Source of the DNA: DTU013 sp964490975
GTDB taxonomy: Bacteria > Bacillota > Clostridia > Acetivibrionales > DTU013
Direction: 5' to 3'
Length of the DNA: 64,000 nt
Assembly: GCA_964490975.1 (NCBI GenBank)
Contig: CAZBEQ010000001.1
Span: 1 to 64,000 of the forward strand
Shown here piece by piece: positions 26,610 through 35,915 of this stretch (its first letter is position 1; each line of letters starts with the position of its first letter). The notes under the pieces are model-generated. The model was not told the DNA's origin. It made no database searches and worked only from the letters and a program-made list of their open reading frames with translations. A program made the position numbers and the translations under genes.

Positions 26610-27344
26610 TTATCTTCCACTGAGTCTGGCGAGCAGCACCCGCAGCATGAACCTTGGCAGATCCAGCATGCGTCGTGCCCTACGGGGCTCTTTATAGAGC
26701 CTGTGCAGCCATTCAAGGCCATGCCTTCTGAAAAAGTCGGGGGAGAGCTGCACTCTGCCCGATAAAATGTCGATGGTTCCTCCCACCCCTATACATATTC
26801 TGGCGTCAAGCCTGTCCAGGTGGCTGGATATCCATTGTTCCTGTTTTGGCGCGCCGAGCGCTACCAGGAGTATATCGGGAGAGGAGCTGTTGATATCATT
26901 AACGATTTCCTCGTCATCAGCTTCAGTAAAATAGCCGTCGTGATATCCCACTATTACCAAGCCGGGGTATTCCATTTTTATTTTATCCGCCGCCTCCTGC
27001 GCTACTCCAGGCTTGGCTCCGAACAAATAACATTTTAGACCGTTGGCTGCGTATGCCTTGAATACCTCTCTGACAAGGTCTATACCTGAAACCTTTTCGG
27101 GAACGCGTCTGCGGAGGAGCTTTGAAGCCAATACCACACCGGCGCCATCGGCTGTGAGCATATCCGCTCTTTTCAATATCGCTTTGAGCTCCTGATCCCT
27201 CTGAGCTGCCATCATTATTTCAGCGTTAGGCGTATATATTGTATGTATACCGCCTTCGCTGATAAATACTCCTGCTTTTTCAACGGCCTGCTTCATTGTG
27301 AGTGCATCTACCGGTATATCCAATATGTCAACGGTTTTTCTCAT
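26610..27344 (-). CDS. WecG/TagA/CpsF family glycosyltransferase (GT26)
   Basis: About 244 residues. The family adds N-acetylmannosamine or its uronic acid to lipid-linked GlcNAc, as in the first committed step of wall teichoic acid (TagA). TPNAEIMMAAQRD, LTADGAGVV, YLFGAKPGVA and VALGAPKQEQWI, then VGGTIDILSGR are its conserved blocks. The start is set at ATG 27344, which has AAGGAGAT eight bases upstream; the longer frame from 27398 has no such signal. It is monocistronic and may act with the polysaccharide genes at 11-20 kb. Which polymer it serves is unknown. Confidence 0.88.
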   Translation of the reverse strand: MRKTVDILDIPVDALTMKQAVEKAGVFISEGGIHTIYTPNAEIMMAAQRDQELKAILKRADMLTADGAGVVLASKLLRRRVPEKVSGIDLVREVFKAYAANGLKCYLFGAKPGVAQEAADKIKMEYPGLVIVGYHDGYFTEADDEEIVNDINSSSPDILLVALGAPKQEQWISSHLDRLDARICIGVGGTIDILSGRVQLSPDFFRRHGLEWLHRLYKEPRRARRMLDLPRFMLRVLLARLSGR

Positions 27345-27505
27345 TTCCCGTAATCTCCTTGTAGCTTGGTTTATTAATATAGATGATATTATAAGCATGA
27401 TATTTTGTCAAAGTGAGTATAGGGGGTTTCATTGTTTTTGAAAAGGGGTAAAATTAAATTACTATAATACTAGTAGAAATGATCAGATAAAGGGCGGTAT
27501 TGGAC

Positions 27506-28405
27506 ATGAAATCAGCCGTAAACTTAAAAAAGAGGCTTGAGGATTATTTATGGATCATCCTCGGATCTGCAATCACTGCAGCCGCGATAAATATCTTCTT
27601 AGTGCCTTATAAAATCGCTCCGGGAGGGGTAACAGGAATTGCCACGGTCATTTTCTACCTGATCGGCGAGGCTATCCCTGTAGGAACCCTTATGCTTATA
27701 TTAAATGTACCATTGTTTATTTTTGGCACTAAATATATAGGACGGAGGTTTATCGTACGCACGCTTTTCAGTACGATACTATTGTCGGTTGTAATTGATT
27801 TATCAGAGTCGTTTACGAGATGGTTCAGTGAACAGCTTGCCCTCGAGAACCTTACAGGTGGACCTGACTTTTTGCTATATTCCATATTTGGAGGCTTTTT
27901 CATGGGTCTGGGTCTGGGCCTCGTGTTCAAATCCGGCGCGACTACCGGAGGCACCGATCTGGGTGCGAGGATAATGCATCATTTCATGCCGAGGCTTTCA
28001 ATGGGAAAGGCGTTGCTCATTATTGATTCCGGGGTAATTATATTTGCTGCCATAGCATTCAGAAGCTTTTTACTGGCGTTATATTCAATACTGGCACTCT
28101 ATATTTCAACAAAAATCATTGATATCATTCTTGAAGGTGTTAATTTTGCAAAAGCTGTCTACATTATTTCCGACCACCCCGATGCTATCGCTGAGGACAT
28201 AATGAAGGAACTGGATAGAGGCGTCACGGCACTTAAAGGAGTAGGGATGTATACAAAAAATGATAAAAATGTTCTATACTGCGTGATTCAGAGAGGCCAG
28301 CTGCAGGAGCTCAAGAATATTGTCAAAAAGACAGATCCTGCGGCATTTATCATACTAAGCGATGTAACAGAGGTATTGGGCGAGGGGTTCAAAACTTACG
28401 ACTGA
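27506..28405 (+). CDS. YitT family membrane protein
   Basis: About 299 residues: five or so helices of the YitT_membrane (DUF161) domain up to about residue 200, with PYKIAPGGVTGIATVIFYL and FKSGATTGGTDLGARI. A C-terminal DUF2179 domain follows (ITDHP-like VYIISDHPDAIAEDIM, then GVTALKGVGMYTKND and LYCVIQRGQ). Members are widespread in Firmicutes and their role is not established. ATG 27506 is preferred because AGGGCGG is then at a proper distance. It is divergent from the WecG/TagA gene; a TATAAT-like box at about 27463 may be its promoter. Confidence 0.85.
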   Translation: MKSAVNLKKRLEDYLWIILGSAITAAAINIFLVPYKIAPGGVTGIATVIFYLIGEAIPVGTLMLILNVPLFIFGTKYIGRRFIVRTLFSTILLSVVIDLSESFTRWFSEQLALENLTGGPDFLLYSIFGGFFMGLGLGLVFKSGATTGGTDLGARIMHHFMPRLSMGKALLIIDSGVIIFAAIAFRSFLLALYSILALYISTKIIDIILEGVNFAKAVYIISDHPDAIAEDIMKELDRGVTALKGVGMYTKNDKNVLYCVIQRGQLQELKNIVKKTDPAAFIILSDVTEVLGEGFKTYD

Positions 28406-28520
28406 GTATTGCAGCTGAGTGCCCTTGCTGAGAACCCCGACCGAGAACCCTGACATGGCCAAATCATGAAACCTTATTGTTCGAACCCATATTATTCCTA
28501 ACACCTACTCTGGAGTTTGA

Positions 28521-28740
28521 AAAAACTGCTCAAAATTTACAGTAAGGGCTACACTACTAATATAAATGGTTGTCATAACGCCGAAATATGCCAATTTAGT
28601 TAACTATTTATTGAAATTGTACAATAGGATTTCAAAAGAGTTGGCCCTTATTGGAAAAAATGAGCAAAGATTAGGGTGTGAGCTATAAAGTTGGGCCTTA
28701 CTTCGAAAATTGAGCAAAGATTAGGGTGTGCTACATAAAA
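28521..28740. repeat. One inverted and two direct copies of a roughly 50-bp unit
   Basis: 28641-28690 and 28691-28740 are direct copies 50 bp apart (TGAGCAAAGATTAGGGTGTG is exact in both). 28521-28554 is a reversed copy of their first half (GCTCAAAATTTACAGTAAGG). The arrangement could form a long hairpin upstream of the FMN riboswitch. Confidence 0.7.
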
Positions 28741-28765
28741 GAATGAATTGAGGGTTGTATAGTTA

Positions 28766-28825
28766 GCCGTGGCGTGATGGAATGTCATTGACTCGATGGA
28801 ATGGCCGTGGCGTGATGGAATGTCA
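28766..28825. repeat. Direct repeat of 22 bp, period 38
   Basis: GCCGTGGCGTGATGGAATGT plus CA occurs at 28766-28787 and 28804-28825, just upstream of the riboswitch. No gene present. Confidence 0.8.
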
Positions 28826-28878
28826 CTATTGACATGGACAATGGGTCAGTGGTAATATGTGTTTATTAATTTGAATAT

Positions 28879-29001
28879 TATCTTCAGGGCAGGGTGAGAT
28901 TCCCTACCGGCGGTAATGCGGCTATAAGCCGTTAGCCCGCGAGCGGAAGCAGATCCGGTGTGATCCCGGAGCCGACAGTAAAGTCTGGATGGAAGAAGAT
29001 G
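28879..29001 (+). promoter_or_regulatory. FMN riboswitch (RFN element)
   Basis: All the conserved blocks of the RFN element are in order: ATCTTCAGGGCAGGGTGAGA, TTCCCTACCGGCGGTAA, AGCCCGCGAGC, GATCCGGTG and GGAGCCGACAGTAAAGTC, closed by GGATGGAAGAAGAT. The closing helix ATCTTC/GAAGAT is intact. FMN binding should favour the downstream terminator and switch off ribU. Confidence 0.97.
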
Positions 29002-29021
29002 CGCGCTTTTTGACCATAGTG

Positions 29022-29052
29022 TCCCTGGAGTTATATTCCAGGGATTTTTTTA
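29022..29052 (+). terminator. Riboswitch-controlled terminator
   Basis: TCCCTGGA pairs with TCCAGGGA around a seven-base loop, followed by eight T. It lies between the RFN aptamer and the ribosome binding site of ribU, so control is by premature termination. Confidence 0.92.
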
Positions 29053-29076
29053 ATTTTCAAGAGGAGGTTGTACAAA

Positions 29077-29610
29077 ATGAAGAATAATGTTAAAAAAATG
29101 ACTACTATGGCTATATTGTCGGCGCTATCAATAGTTTTTATGCTGTTGATAAGGTTTCCGATACTGCCTGCGGCGCCATATCTTATCTATGAACCTGCCG
29201 ATGTTCCAATATTCATCGGGACTTTTCTGTTCGGACCACTGTCTGGCCTGGCGATAACACTAGTAGTCTGTGTGATCCAGGCATTCACGCTTAGCACTGA
29301 CGGATGGGTCGGACTTGTTATGCACCTTGCCGCTACAGGATCGTTTGTGATAACAGCAGGCTTGATATACAAAAAGTATCATAAGTTCTCAGGGGCAGTT
29401 ATCGCTCTTGCAGCGGGTACGCTGGTGATGACACTTGTGATGATCCCGGTGAACCTTATAATCCAGCCTAATTTTTACGGAACACCGATAGAGGTGGTCA
29501 AAAGTCTGATAGCTCCTGTGATAATCCCGTTTAATCTTATTAAAGCGGGAGTTAACTCGGTTTTAACGTTACTGGTCTATAAAAGCATCAGCAAGATAGT
29601 AAAGAAATGA
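29077..29610 (+). CDS. ribU: Riboflavin ECF transporter S component RibU
   Basis: 177 residues with six hydrophobic helices. It binds riboflavin and, with the shared EcfA/EcfA'/EcfT module (not in this window), imports it. RFPILPAAPYLIYEPADVP is the characteristic loop of RibU; the segment PADVPIFIGTFLFGP and PVNLIIQPNFYG also match. The start ATG 29077 has GAGGAGG seven bases before it. The FMN riboswitch directly upstream confirms the vitamin. It appears to be a single-gene transcript. Confidence 0.95.
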   Translation: MKNNVKKMTTMAILSALSIVFMLLIRFPILPAAPYLIYEPADVPIFIGTFLFGPLSGLAITLVVCVIQAFTLSTDGWVGLVMHLAATGSFVITAGLIYKKYHKFSGAVIALAAGTLVMTLVMIPVNLIIQPNFYGTPIEVVKSLIAPVIIPFNLIKAGVNSVLTLLVYKSISKIVKK

Positions 29611-29706
29611 GCCATATGCGCTGATTTCAGACAGAAGGGTGATCATAGATATCATACTTTGCCTGTGAGTATATACAAAAATCACTGTAAATCGTTTGGA
29701 AATGTA

Positions 29707-29735
29707 TTGACAATATTCCAGCCCTGTACTAGAAT
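29707..29735 (+). promoter_or_regulatory. Sigma-A promoter of the small HTH gene
   Basis: TTGACA, 17-base spacer, TAGAAT; about 70 bp ahead of the coding start. A near-consensus promoter. Confidence 0.75.
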
Positions 29736-29806
29736 TAAATAAAAATGTAATATATTTCTAGAAAAAATCGATTTATTACTTTGGAAATTAATTGGAGGAA
29801 ACAGTG

Positions 29807-30016
29807 ATGGAAGTTAACAGGCTGAAGGTACATGACCTTATGAATACCAACTGCGAGGGGAATTACAACCGTTTTGCAAGAGAACTTGGTGTTGATCCTT
29901 CACATCTTTACAGATTTCTCAATACAGGAGTGGGCGGTGGTAAAAAAATACTTATGTCCGTTATAAAGTATTGTAAGACAAACGGGTTGGATTTTGAAGA
30001 GTATATCAGTATCTGA
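29807..30016 (+). CDS. Small helix-turn-helix protein
   Basis: 69 residues, not matched to a named protein. NYNRFARELGVDPSHLYRFL reads as a Cro/phage-repressor-like helix-turn-helix (about residues 19-38), followed by a conserved-looking GGGKKILMSVIKYCK. GGAGGAAA stands seven bases before ATG 29807, and a near-consensus promoter lies upstream, so the gene is probably expressed. The role is unknown: a transcription factor without visible partner, or a relic of a phage regulator. Confidence 0.7.
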   Translation: MEVNRLKVHDLMNTNCEGNYNRFARELGVDPSHLYRFLNTGVGGGKKILMSVIKYCKTNGLDFEEYISI

Positions 30017-30062
30017 AAGCTGAAAGAATATCTGCCCAGCCAGCTGTGGACTTACAGGTATT

Positions 30063-30542
30063 TTAATAATATTCTTTGATCATCAGGGCTCTGACATAGC
30101 CTTTGTCTTTTGTTGTGGAGTCTATATAAAACCCCCTGCCGTAATAGAATCTGACAAGATCTCTATATTTTGAAGCAGTATGAAGACTTAAGTTTTTTAT
30201 GCCTCTTTTGATAAGCATTTTATCTATAAGGTTCATCAAGGACTTGCCTATGCCTATATTATGATAACTGAGCCGTACACCGAATCTGCTCAGATATGCG
30301 GTATTATCAGGCAGTATACTGACTCTCGCGCTTCCTACGGCAACATTATCTATGACCGCGATATAGACTTCTTTTGATCTTATATCGCGGACAATATCCT
30401 CGCAGCTTTCCTGAAGGGCGTCCATTGTGACGGTCAGCCCCGTATCAGACATATATTTGCTGAAGGATTCCTGCATTATTTCAAATATTGCAGGAGCATC
30501 CTCTTCAACTGCCTTTCTAATAGTAAAAGAATAATCAACCAT
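30063..30542 (-). CDS. GNAT family N-acetyltransferase
   Basis: 159 residues with the GNAT fold. IRKAVEEDAPAIFEIM is the first strand and helix, SARVSILPDNTAYLSRFGV the central sheet, and YHNIGIGKSLMNLIDKM the acetyl-CoA pyrophosphate loop (variant of Q/R-x-x-G-x-G/A). LSLHTASKYRDLVRFYYGRGF is the C-terminal strand. It begins four bases after the argF stop with GGGGTGA upstream, so it is the last gene of the arginine block. A role in acetylating an arginine-pathway amine (such as the missing glutamate N-acetyltransferase step) is conceivable, but the sequence does not show it. Confidence 0.8.
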   Translation of the reverse strand: MVDYSFTIRKAVEEDAPAIFEIMQESFSKYMSDTGLTVTMDALQESCEDIVRDIRSKEVYIAVIDNVAVGSARVSILPDNTAYLSRFGVRLSYHNIGIGKSLMNLIDKMLIKRGIKNLSLHTASKYRDLVRFYYGRGFYIDSTTKDKGYVRALMIKEYY

Positions 30543-30546
30543 GATG

Positions 30547-31464
30547 TCACCCCATTAGTGTAACCATGATGGCTTTCTGCACATGCAGCCTGTTTTCAGC
30601 TTCCTCAAATATGCAGGAGTTAGGACCATCAATGATTTCTTCCGTTACCTCAAGACCTCTATAGGCGGGAAGACAATGGAGGAACATTGCATCTTTCTTT
30701 GCCAGGGAGAACAATTTACCATTTATCTGATAAGGCATGAAGGTTTTTATTCTCATTTCTTTCTCATCTTCCTGCCCCATACTGACCCATGTGTCCGTAT
30801 ATACTACATCTGCATCCGTTATGGCTTCCTCCGGATCTTCGGTTATAACTATACTGCTGCCGGATATACCGGCTGCCTGCCTGGCTTGCTCGAGTATCGT
30901 CCCATCACACATATAGCCTGCAGGGGTTGCAACAGCGATATCCATGCCTGTTATTGCACAGCCTTGCAGCAATGAGTTGGCAACATTGTTCCCATCACCT
31001 ATATATGCCAGCTTCAGTCCTTCAAGCTTGCCTTTCTTCTCATATACGGTAAAAAGATCCGCAAGTATCTGACAGGGATGCATAAGATCAGTAAGCCCGT
31101 TTATTATCGGTATGGTGCCATACCTTGCGAGATCTTGCACATCACTGTGCTTGAAGGTTCTGATCATGATACCGTCGATATAGTGTGAAAGTACCTTTGC
31201 CGTGTCATATATCGTTTCACCGCGGCCCAGCTGTATGTCGCTTGAGCTGAGGAATATCGGGTATCCCCCAAGCTGGTACATCCCTACTTCAAACGATACT
31301 CTCGTCCTTGTAGAGGATTTTGAGAAGATCATCCCAAGTGACTTCCCCTTTAGCAGATGATGTTCAACACCAGTTTTGTTGTCTCTTTTCAGTTTCTCAG
31401 CCAGAGAGAAAAGGTCTTCAATCTCTTTATACGATACATCGTTCAGGTCTATAAGATGTTTCAT
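30547..31464 (-). CDS. argF: Ornithine carbamoyltransferase
   Basis: 305 residues. It joins carbamoyl phosphate and ornithine to citrulline in the cytosol. The carbamoyl-phosphate loop reads SKSSTRTRVSFEVG (about 49-62), HPCQILADLFTVYE carries the H-P-x-Q motif, and the ornithine-site H-C-L-P is seen in MFLHCLPAYRG. The length is normal. It is preceded by carB and followed by the GNAT gene in the same orientation. I call it argF rather than arcB because of the biosynthetic neighbours. Confidence 0.96.
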   Translation of the reverse strand: MKHLIDLNDVSYKEIEDLFSLAEKLKRDNKTGVEHHLLKGKSLGMIFSKSSTRTRVSFEVGMYQLGGYPIFLSSSDIQLGRGETIYDTAKVLSHYIDGIMIRTFKHSDVQDLARYGTIPIINGLTDLMHPCQILADLFTVYEKKGKLEGLKLAYIGDGNNVANSLLQGCAITGMDIAVATPAGYMCDGTILEQARQAAGISGSSIVITEDPEEAITDADVVYTDTWVSMGQEDEKEMRIKTFMPYQINGKLFSLAKKDAMFLHCLPAYRGLEVTEEIIDGPNSCIFEEAENRLHVQKAIMVTLMG

Positions 31465-31503
31465 TGTTATAAGCGTCCTTTCTGATAATAAAACTTTCCC
31501 TTG

Positions 31504-34500
31504 TCAATTCCCAGCCGTCTGACGGGAGTATTCGTCCAATGCGTAGATCCCTGCAGTGTTCTCCCAGGACAGGTGTTCAAGCACATCGAGCATTGCGTTG
31601 GTTGTGTCAAGTGATGTCAGACACGGAATATTGTATTCCATTGATGTCCTTCTTATCGAGAAGCCCAACCTTCCTGGAATACCTTCTTTTGCAGGTGTAC
31701 TGATAACCAGCGATACCTTGTCTGTTTTTATATGATCCAGGATACTGTCCTCCGGTATAAGCTCAACTGGCAGACCTGCGCCCGACAGGTAATCGTATGT
31801 ATCTACAACTGCCATAAGCCTGAAGCCCAAGCTGCTGAACCTTGATGAGATAGCCAGACACTCGTCTCTGTCTCTTTCGCCGGCGGCTATAAGGACGCTG
31901 CCGTCTCTTGGTATGGACAGTCCGGAAGCGATCAGCGCTTTGTAAAGCGCTTGGCGGTAGCTCTTATCAACACCCATGACTTCGCCTGTGGATTTCATTT
32001 CGGGGCTCAGGAACGTATCGACCGTGGTGAGCTTTGCAAATGAAAATACAGGTGCCTTAACAGCGGTAAACTCAGGTTCTTTTGCGAGGCCTGGCTCATA
32101 ACCGAGCTCTCTTAGCTTAGCGCCCATTATAAGCCTGGTTGCGACATTGACCATCGGGATACCGGTGATCTTGCTCATTATTGGGATCGTACGGCTGGCT
32201 CTCGGGTTGACTTCAATGACGTAAACCTTGTTGCTTGAGTCTATTACAAACTGGATATTGAACAGGCCTATGGTTTTTAGTGCTTTTGCCAGGCGCATCG
32301 TATAGTCTGCGATCGTGCTCTTTATTTCATTTGACATTGTGTGCGGTGGATAGACGGCTATACTATCGCCGGAATGGACACCTGCTCTTTCCACATGCTG
32401 GAATATACCCGAAATGAGTACTTCTTCGCCATCGCATATACCGTCCACTTCAGCTTCGGTACCGTTTATATATTTGTCGATCAGTACCGGGTGCTTTGCA
32501 GAAAGTCCAACTGCCATCTTCATGTATTCTTCCAGGGACTTGTCATTATAAACGATTTCCATGGCCCTTCCGCCAAGTACGTAGGAAGGCCTTACCAGCA
32601 CAGGGTAGCCGATCCTTCGGGCTATTGCCAGCGCCTCTTTTACGGAATACGCAGTGCTGCCTTCAGGGATCGGTATTTCGAGTTCATCCAGAAGCTTCAG
32701 AAATTTGTCTCTGTCTTCCGCTATGTCGATACTCTCAACAGAGGTCCCGAGTATTCTCACACCTTCCTTGTGAAGCGTTTCAGCCAGGTTTATAGCAGTT
32801 TGTCCACCAAACTGTACAATTATACCTTCCGGCTTTTCCTTTTCGATAATATCCAGAACACATTCCTTTGTCAGCGGCTCAAAATAAAGCTTATCGGAGG
32901 TGTCGAAATCTGTGCTCACGGTTTCAGGATTGTTATTGATAATGATCGATTCTATCCCCAGTTCTTTAAGAGTCCTGACAGAATGCACGCTGCAGTAGTC
33001 AAATTCTATGCCCTGGCCGATCCTTATCGGTCCCGAGCCTATGACCAGGACCTTCTTTTTGCCTGAAACGATAACGTCGTCCCGTCCTTCATATGTAGAA
33101 TAATAATATGGCGTTACAGCCTCGAATTCTCCGGCGCAGGTGTCGACGATCTTATATACGGGCTTGACAGGGTACTTTTCTCGGAGGTCCAGTATTGTGT
33201 CCAGAGGTACGTTGACCAGATTTGCAATATATGAATCACCGAAACCTATTTGCTTGGCGCGCATATACAGATCATAGTCAAGCCAGGCAATTCCGGCGTT
33301 TTTGACATCCTCGGCAACCTGAACGATATTTTGCAGCTTGTGGATAAAGAAGCTGTCAACCTTGGTGATATCGACTATTTTTTCAACTGATACACCCTTC
33401 TGTAAAGCCTTGAAGATCACAAAAATGCGCTCATCTCTTGGAGATTTGAGTACTTCGACCAGCTCATCTGCGGTTTTGCTGTCGAATAGCTCAAGCCCCA
33501 GCTGGTAATTGAGCTTTATATCCAGCGAATCGATGGCTTTTAGCAGCGATTCTTCAAAGGTCCTGCCGATAGCCATTACTTCACCGGTAGCTTTCATCTG
33601 AGTACCGAGCGAGCGGTCAGCAGAGGTGAATTTGTCAAAGGGCCAGCGGGGTACTTTTGTGACGATGTAGTCTATAGTTGGCTCAAAGCAAGCAAAAGTG
33701 CTCTGTGTGACTGAATTTCTTATCTCATCCAGATCCATGCCTATTGCTATCTTTGAAGCCACACGTGCTATAGGATAGCCGGTCGCCTTTGATGCAAGGG
33801 CGCTTGAACGGCTGACCCTTGGATTGACCTCTATAACTACATACTCATAGCTATCGGGGTCAAGTGCAAACTGTATGTTGCAGCCGCCCTTTATTTCGAG
33901 GGCGCGTATTATCTTTATCGAAGCGGTCCGGAGCATCTGATATTCTATGTCGGACAGTGTCTGGCATGGGGCGACTACGATGCTGTCGCCGGTGTGGACG
34001 CCGACCGGGTCCAGGTTCTCCATGCTGCAGATTATTATACAGTTGTCAGAACCGTCACGCATTACTTCAAACTCTATTTCCTTCCAGCCTGCTACGCTTT
34101 GCTCCAGCAGGACCTGATTGATCATGCTGAGTTTGAGCCCCTTGCCGCATATGTACTTGAAATCCTCCATATTCTCGGCGATACCGCCTCCGGTGCCGCC
34201 GAGGGTGTATGCCGGCCTTATTATGATAGGAAATCCGATAGTCTCGGCAAATGCTATAGCATCGTTAAGGTTGGTCACGATCGTGCTGTGAGGTACCTTC
34301 TCATTTATTCTTTGCATTGTTTCCTTGAAAAGCTCTCTGTCCTCAGCTCTTTTTATTGAAAGCAGGGATGTACCGAGCAATTCTATTCCAAGCCTGTCAA
34401 GTATGCCGTCATTGGCAAGCTGAACGGCCATATTCAGACCTGTCTGCCCTCCCAGTGAGGCAAGTATCCCATCAGGCATTTCACGCTCGATTATCTTTTT

Positions 34501-34722
34501 CACATAATCCAGAGTGATGGGCTCTATGTATATTTTGTCGGCGGTCTCGCTATCGGTCATTATCGTTGCCGGATTGCTGTTGACCAGAACGACCTCGATG
34601 CCCTCTTCCTTTAATGATTTGCAGGCTTGTGTACCTGAATAGTCAAACTCTGCGGCCTGACCTATTATGATAGGGCCTGATCCTATGACCAGCACCTTTT
34701 TGATTTCATTTCTTTTTGGCAT
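31504..34722 (-). CDS. carB: Carbamoyl-phosphate synthase large subunit
   Basis: 1072 residues: two homologous ATP-grasp halves (about 1-400 and 550-935), an oligomerisation domain between them, and a C-terminal MGS-like allosteric domain (about 940-1072). KKVLVIGSGPIIIGQAAEFD opens the first half and KKKVLVIGSGPIRIGQGIEF the second. GGQTGLN, ALEIKGGCNIQFALDP and VIEVNPRVSRSSALASK are catalytic-site blocks. It makes carbamoyl phosphate for arginine (and pyrimidines). ATG 34722 with GGAGGGAGTT is the start. It lies after carA inside an arginine block under ArgR-type promoters, so it is probably the arginine-specific copy. Confidence 0.97.
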   Translation of the reverse strand: MPKRNEIKKVLVIGSGPIIIGQAAEFDYSGTQACKSLKEEGIEVVLVNSNPATIMTDSETADKIYIEPITLDYVKKIIEREMPDGILASLGGQTGLNMAVQLANDGILDRLGIELLGTSLLSIKRAEDRELFKETMQRINEKVPHSTIVTNLNDAIAFAETIGFPIIIRPAYTLGGTGGGIAENMEDFKYICGKGLKLSMINQVLLEQSVAGWKEIEFEVMRDGSDNCIIICSMENLDPVGVHTGDSIVVAPCQTLSDIEYQMLRTASIKIIRALEIKGGCNIQFALDPDSYEYVVIEVNPRVSRSSALASKATGYPIARVASKIAIGMDLDEIRNSVTQSTFACFEPTIDYIVTKVPRWPFDKFTSADRSLGTQMKATGEVMAIGRTFEESLLKAIDSLDIKLNYQLGLELFDSKTADELVEVLKSPRDERIFVIFKALQKGVSVEKIVDITKVDSFFIHKLQNIVQVAEDVKNAGIAWLDYDLYMRAKQIGFGDSYIANLVNVPLDTILDLREKYPVKPVYKIVDTCAGEFEAVTPYYYSTYEGRDDVIVSGKKKVLVIGSGPIRIGQGIEFDYCSVHSVRTLKELGIESIIINNNPETVSTDFDTSDKLYFEPLTKECVLDIIEKEKPEGIIVQFGGQTAINLAETLHKEGVRILGTSVESIDIAEDRDKFLKLLDELEIPIPEGSTAYSVKEALAIARRIGYPVLVRPSYVLGGRAMEIVYNDKSLEEYMKMAVGLSAKHPVLIDKYINGTEAEVDGICDGEEVLISGIFQHVERAGVHSGDSIAVYPPHTMSNEIKSTIADYTMRLAKALKTIGLFNIQFVIDSSNKVYVIEVNPRASRTIPIMSKITGIPMVNVATRLIMGAKLRELGYEPGLAKEPEFTAVKAPVFSFAKLTTVDTFLSPEMKSTGEVMGVDKSYRQALYKALIASGLSIPRDGSVLIAAGERDRDECLAISSRFSSLGFRLMAVVDTYDYLSGAGLPVELIPEDSILDHIKTDKVSLVISTPAKEGIPGRLGFSIRRTSMEYNIPCLTSLDTTNAMLDVLEHLSWENTAGIYALDEYSRQTAGN

Positions 34723-34817
34723 AACTCCCTCCACATATCATGCACCAACAGCAATGCAGCAACAGCTCCAAGGCTGATGTGACATTACATGCCGGATCAA
34801 ATTTCATATCCGTATTC

Positions 34818-35873
34818 TTACATCATTTTCATAAAATCATCGAATATATACGAGGAATCCCTGGGGCCGGCGGCAGCTTCGGGATGGTATTGCACTCCGA
34901 GTATCGGCAGTGTTTTGTGCCGGAAGCCTTCTACGGTATTATCGTTTACATTTACCTGAATGATTTCTATATTATCATTTGTGTTTTCAGATAAAGCATA
35001 GTTATGATTCTGAGATGTTATATAGCACCTGCCTGTATTGAAATCCTTTACAGGGTGATTTGCACCATGATGACCATATTTCAGCTTGTAGGTGGTACCA
35101 CCGAGCGCAAGGCCAAGCAGCTGGTGTCCAAGACAAATGCCAAACAGAGGCTTTTTGCCAATCAGCTTTTGAAGCAGAGCTTTTTGCTCAACAAGGTCTG
35201 CGGGATCGCCAGGACCGTTTGATACCAGTATACCGTCAGGCTCACAGGCCATTACATCTTCAAAGGTGCAGGATGCCGGTAATATATAGATATCGCAATT
35301 GTGCTTCTCCAAATATCTGACGATAGTGTACTTCAATCCCAGATCCAGCAAAACGACTCTTTTGCCCGTACCTTTGATATGGATCGGTTCTTTTGTAGTG
35401 ACTTCCATTACCAGGTTACGGGGTTCCTGCATTTTTGCCTTCAGCCTCTCAAGTAAAACATCCACATTTCCACATTCCGTAGATATTATCCCGAACATGC
35501 TCCCAAAACTGCGGATATGCTGTGTCAGCGCTCGTGTGTCGATTCCTTTGAGCCCGATGATATTATTTTTCTTGAAATACTCATCAGTGCCTATCGAACA
35601 GCGCCAGTTGTTGGGATACTCGCAGAGCTCCTTAACTATAAAGCCCTGCACATGAGTTTTGTAAGACTCGTTATCTTCGGTGTTGAAGCCATAGTTTCCT
35701 ATGAGAGGATATGTCATTGTAACGATCTGCCCATTATATGATGGGTCTGTGGTGATCTCCTGATAGCCTGTCATACATGTGTTAAAAACTACTTCGCCAA
35801 TAGTTTCTCCGCTTGCTCCAAAACCCACCCCGGGGAAATATGTTCCATCTTCAAGGACCAATACTGATTTCAT
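34818..35873 (-). CDS. carA: Carbamoyl-phosphate synthase small subunit
   Basis: 351 residues. The N-terminal CPSase_sm_chain domain (FVFNTCMTGYQEITTDPSY, here EVVFNTCMTGYQEITTDPS) is followed by a class I glutamine amidotransferase (about 170-345). The catalytic Cys is in FGICLGHQLLGLA, and the His/Glu pair is in VQYHPEAAAGP. It supplies ammonia from glutamine to CarB. GAGGAGTG precedes the start. It lies between argD and carB in the leftward block. Confidence 0.97.
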   Translation of the reverse strand: MKSVLVLEDGTYFPGVGFGASGETIGEVVFNTCMTGYQEITTDPSYNGQIVTMTYPLIGNYGFNTEDNESYKTHVQGFIVKELCEYPNNWRCSIGTDEYFKKNNIIGLKGIDTRALTQHIRSFGSMFGIISTECGNVDVLLERLKAKMQEPRNLVMEVTTKEPIHIKGTGKRVVLLDLGLKYTIVRYLEKHNCDIYILPASCTFEDVMACEPDGILVSNGPGDPADLVEQKALLQKLIGKKPLFGICLGHQLLGLALGGTTYKLKYGHHGANHPVKDFNTGRCYITSQNHNYALSENTNDNIEIIQVNVNDNTVEGFRHKTLPILGVQYHPEAAAGPRDSSYIFDDFMKMM

Positions 35874-35915
35874 ATATACACTCCTCTTTATAGATTAAAA
35901 TCCTTTATCTGCAGG

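Noticed and set aside
30063..30542. GNAT gene as argA (glutamate N-acetyltransferase)
   Set aside because: It is in the right operon, but no ArgA-specific motif could be seen, so only the superfamily is given.
32341..33066. 241-residue frame on the plus strand inside carB
   Set aside because: It is the antisense shadow of a highly conserved gene; it has no ribosome binding site and no recognisable protein motif.
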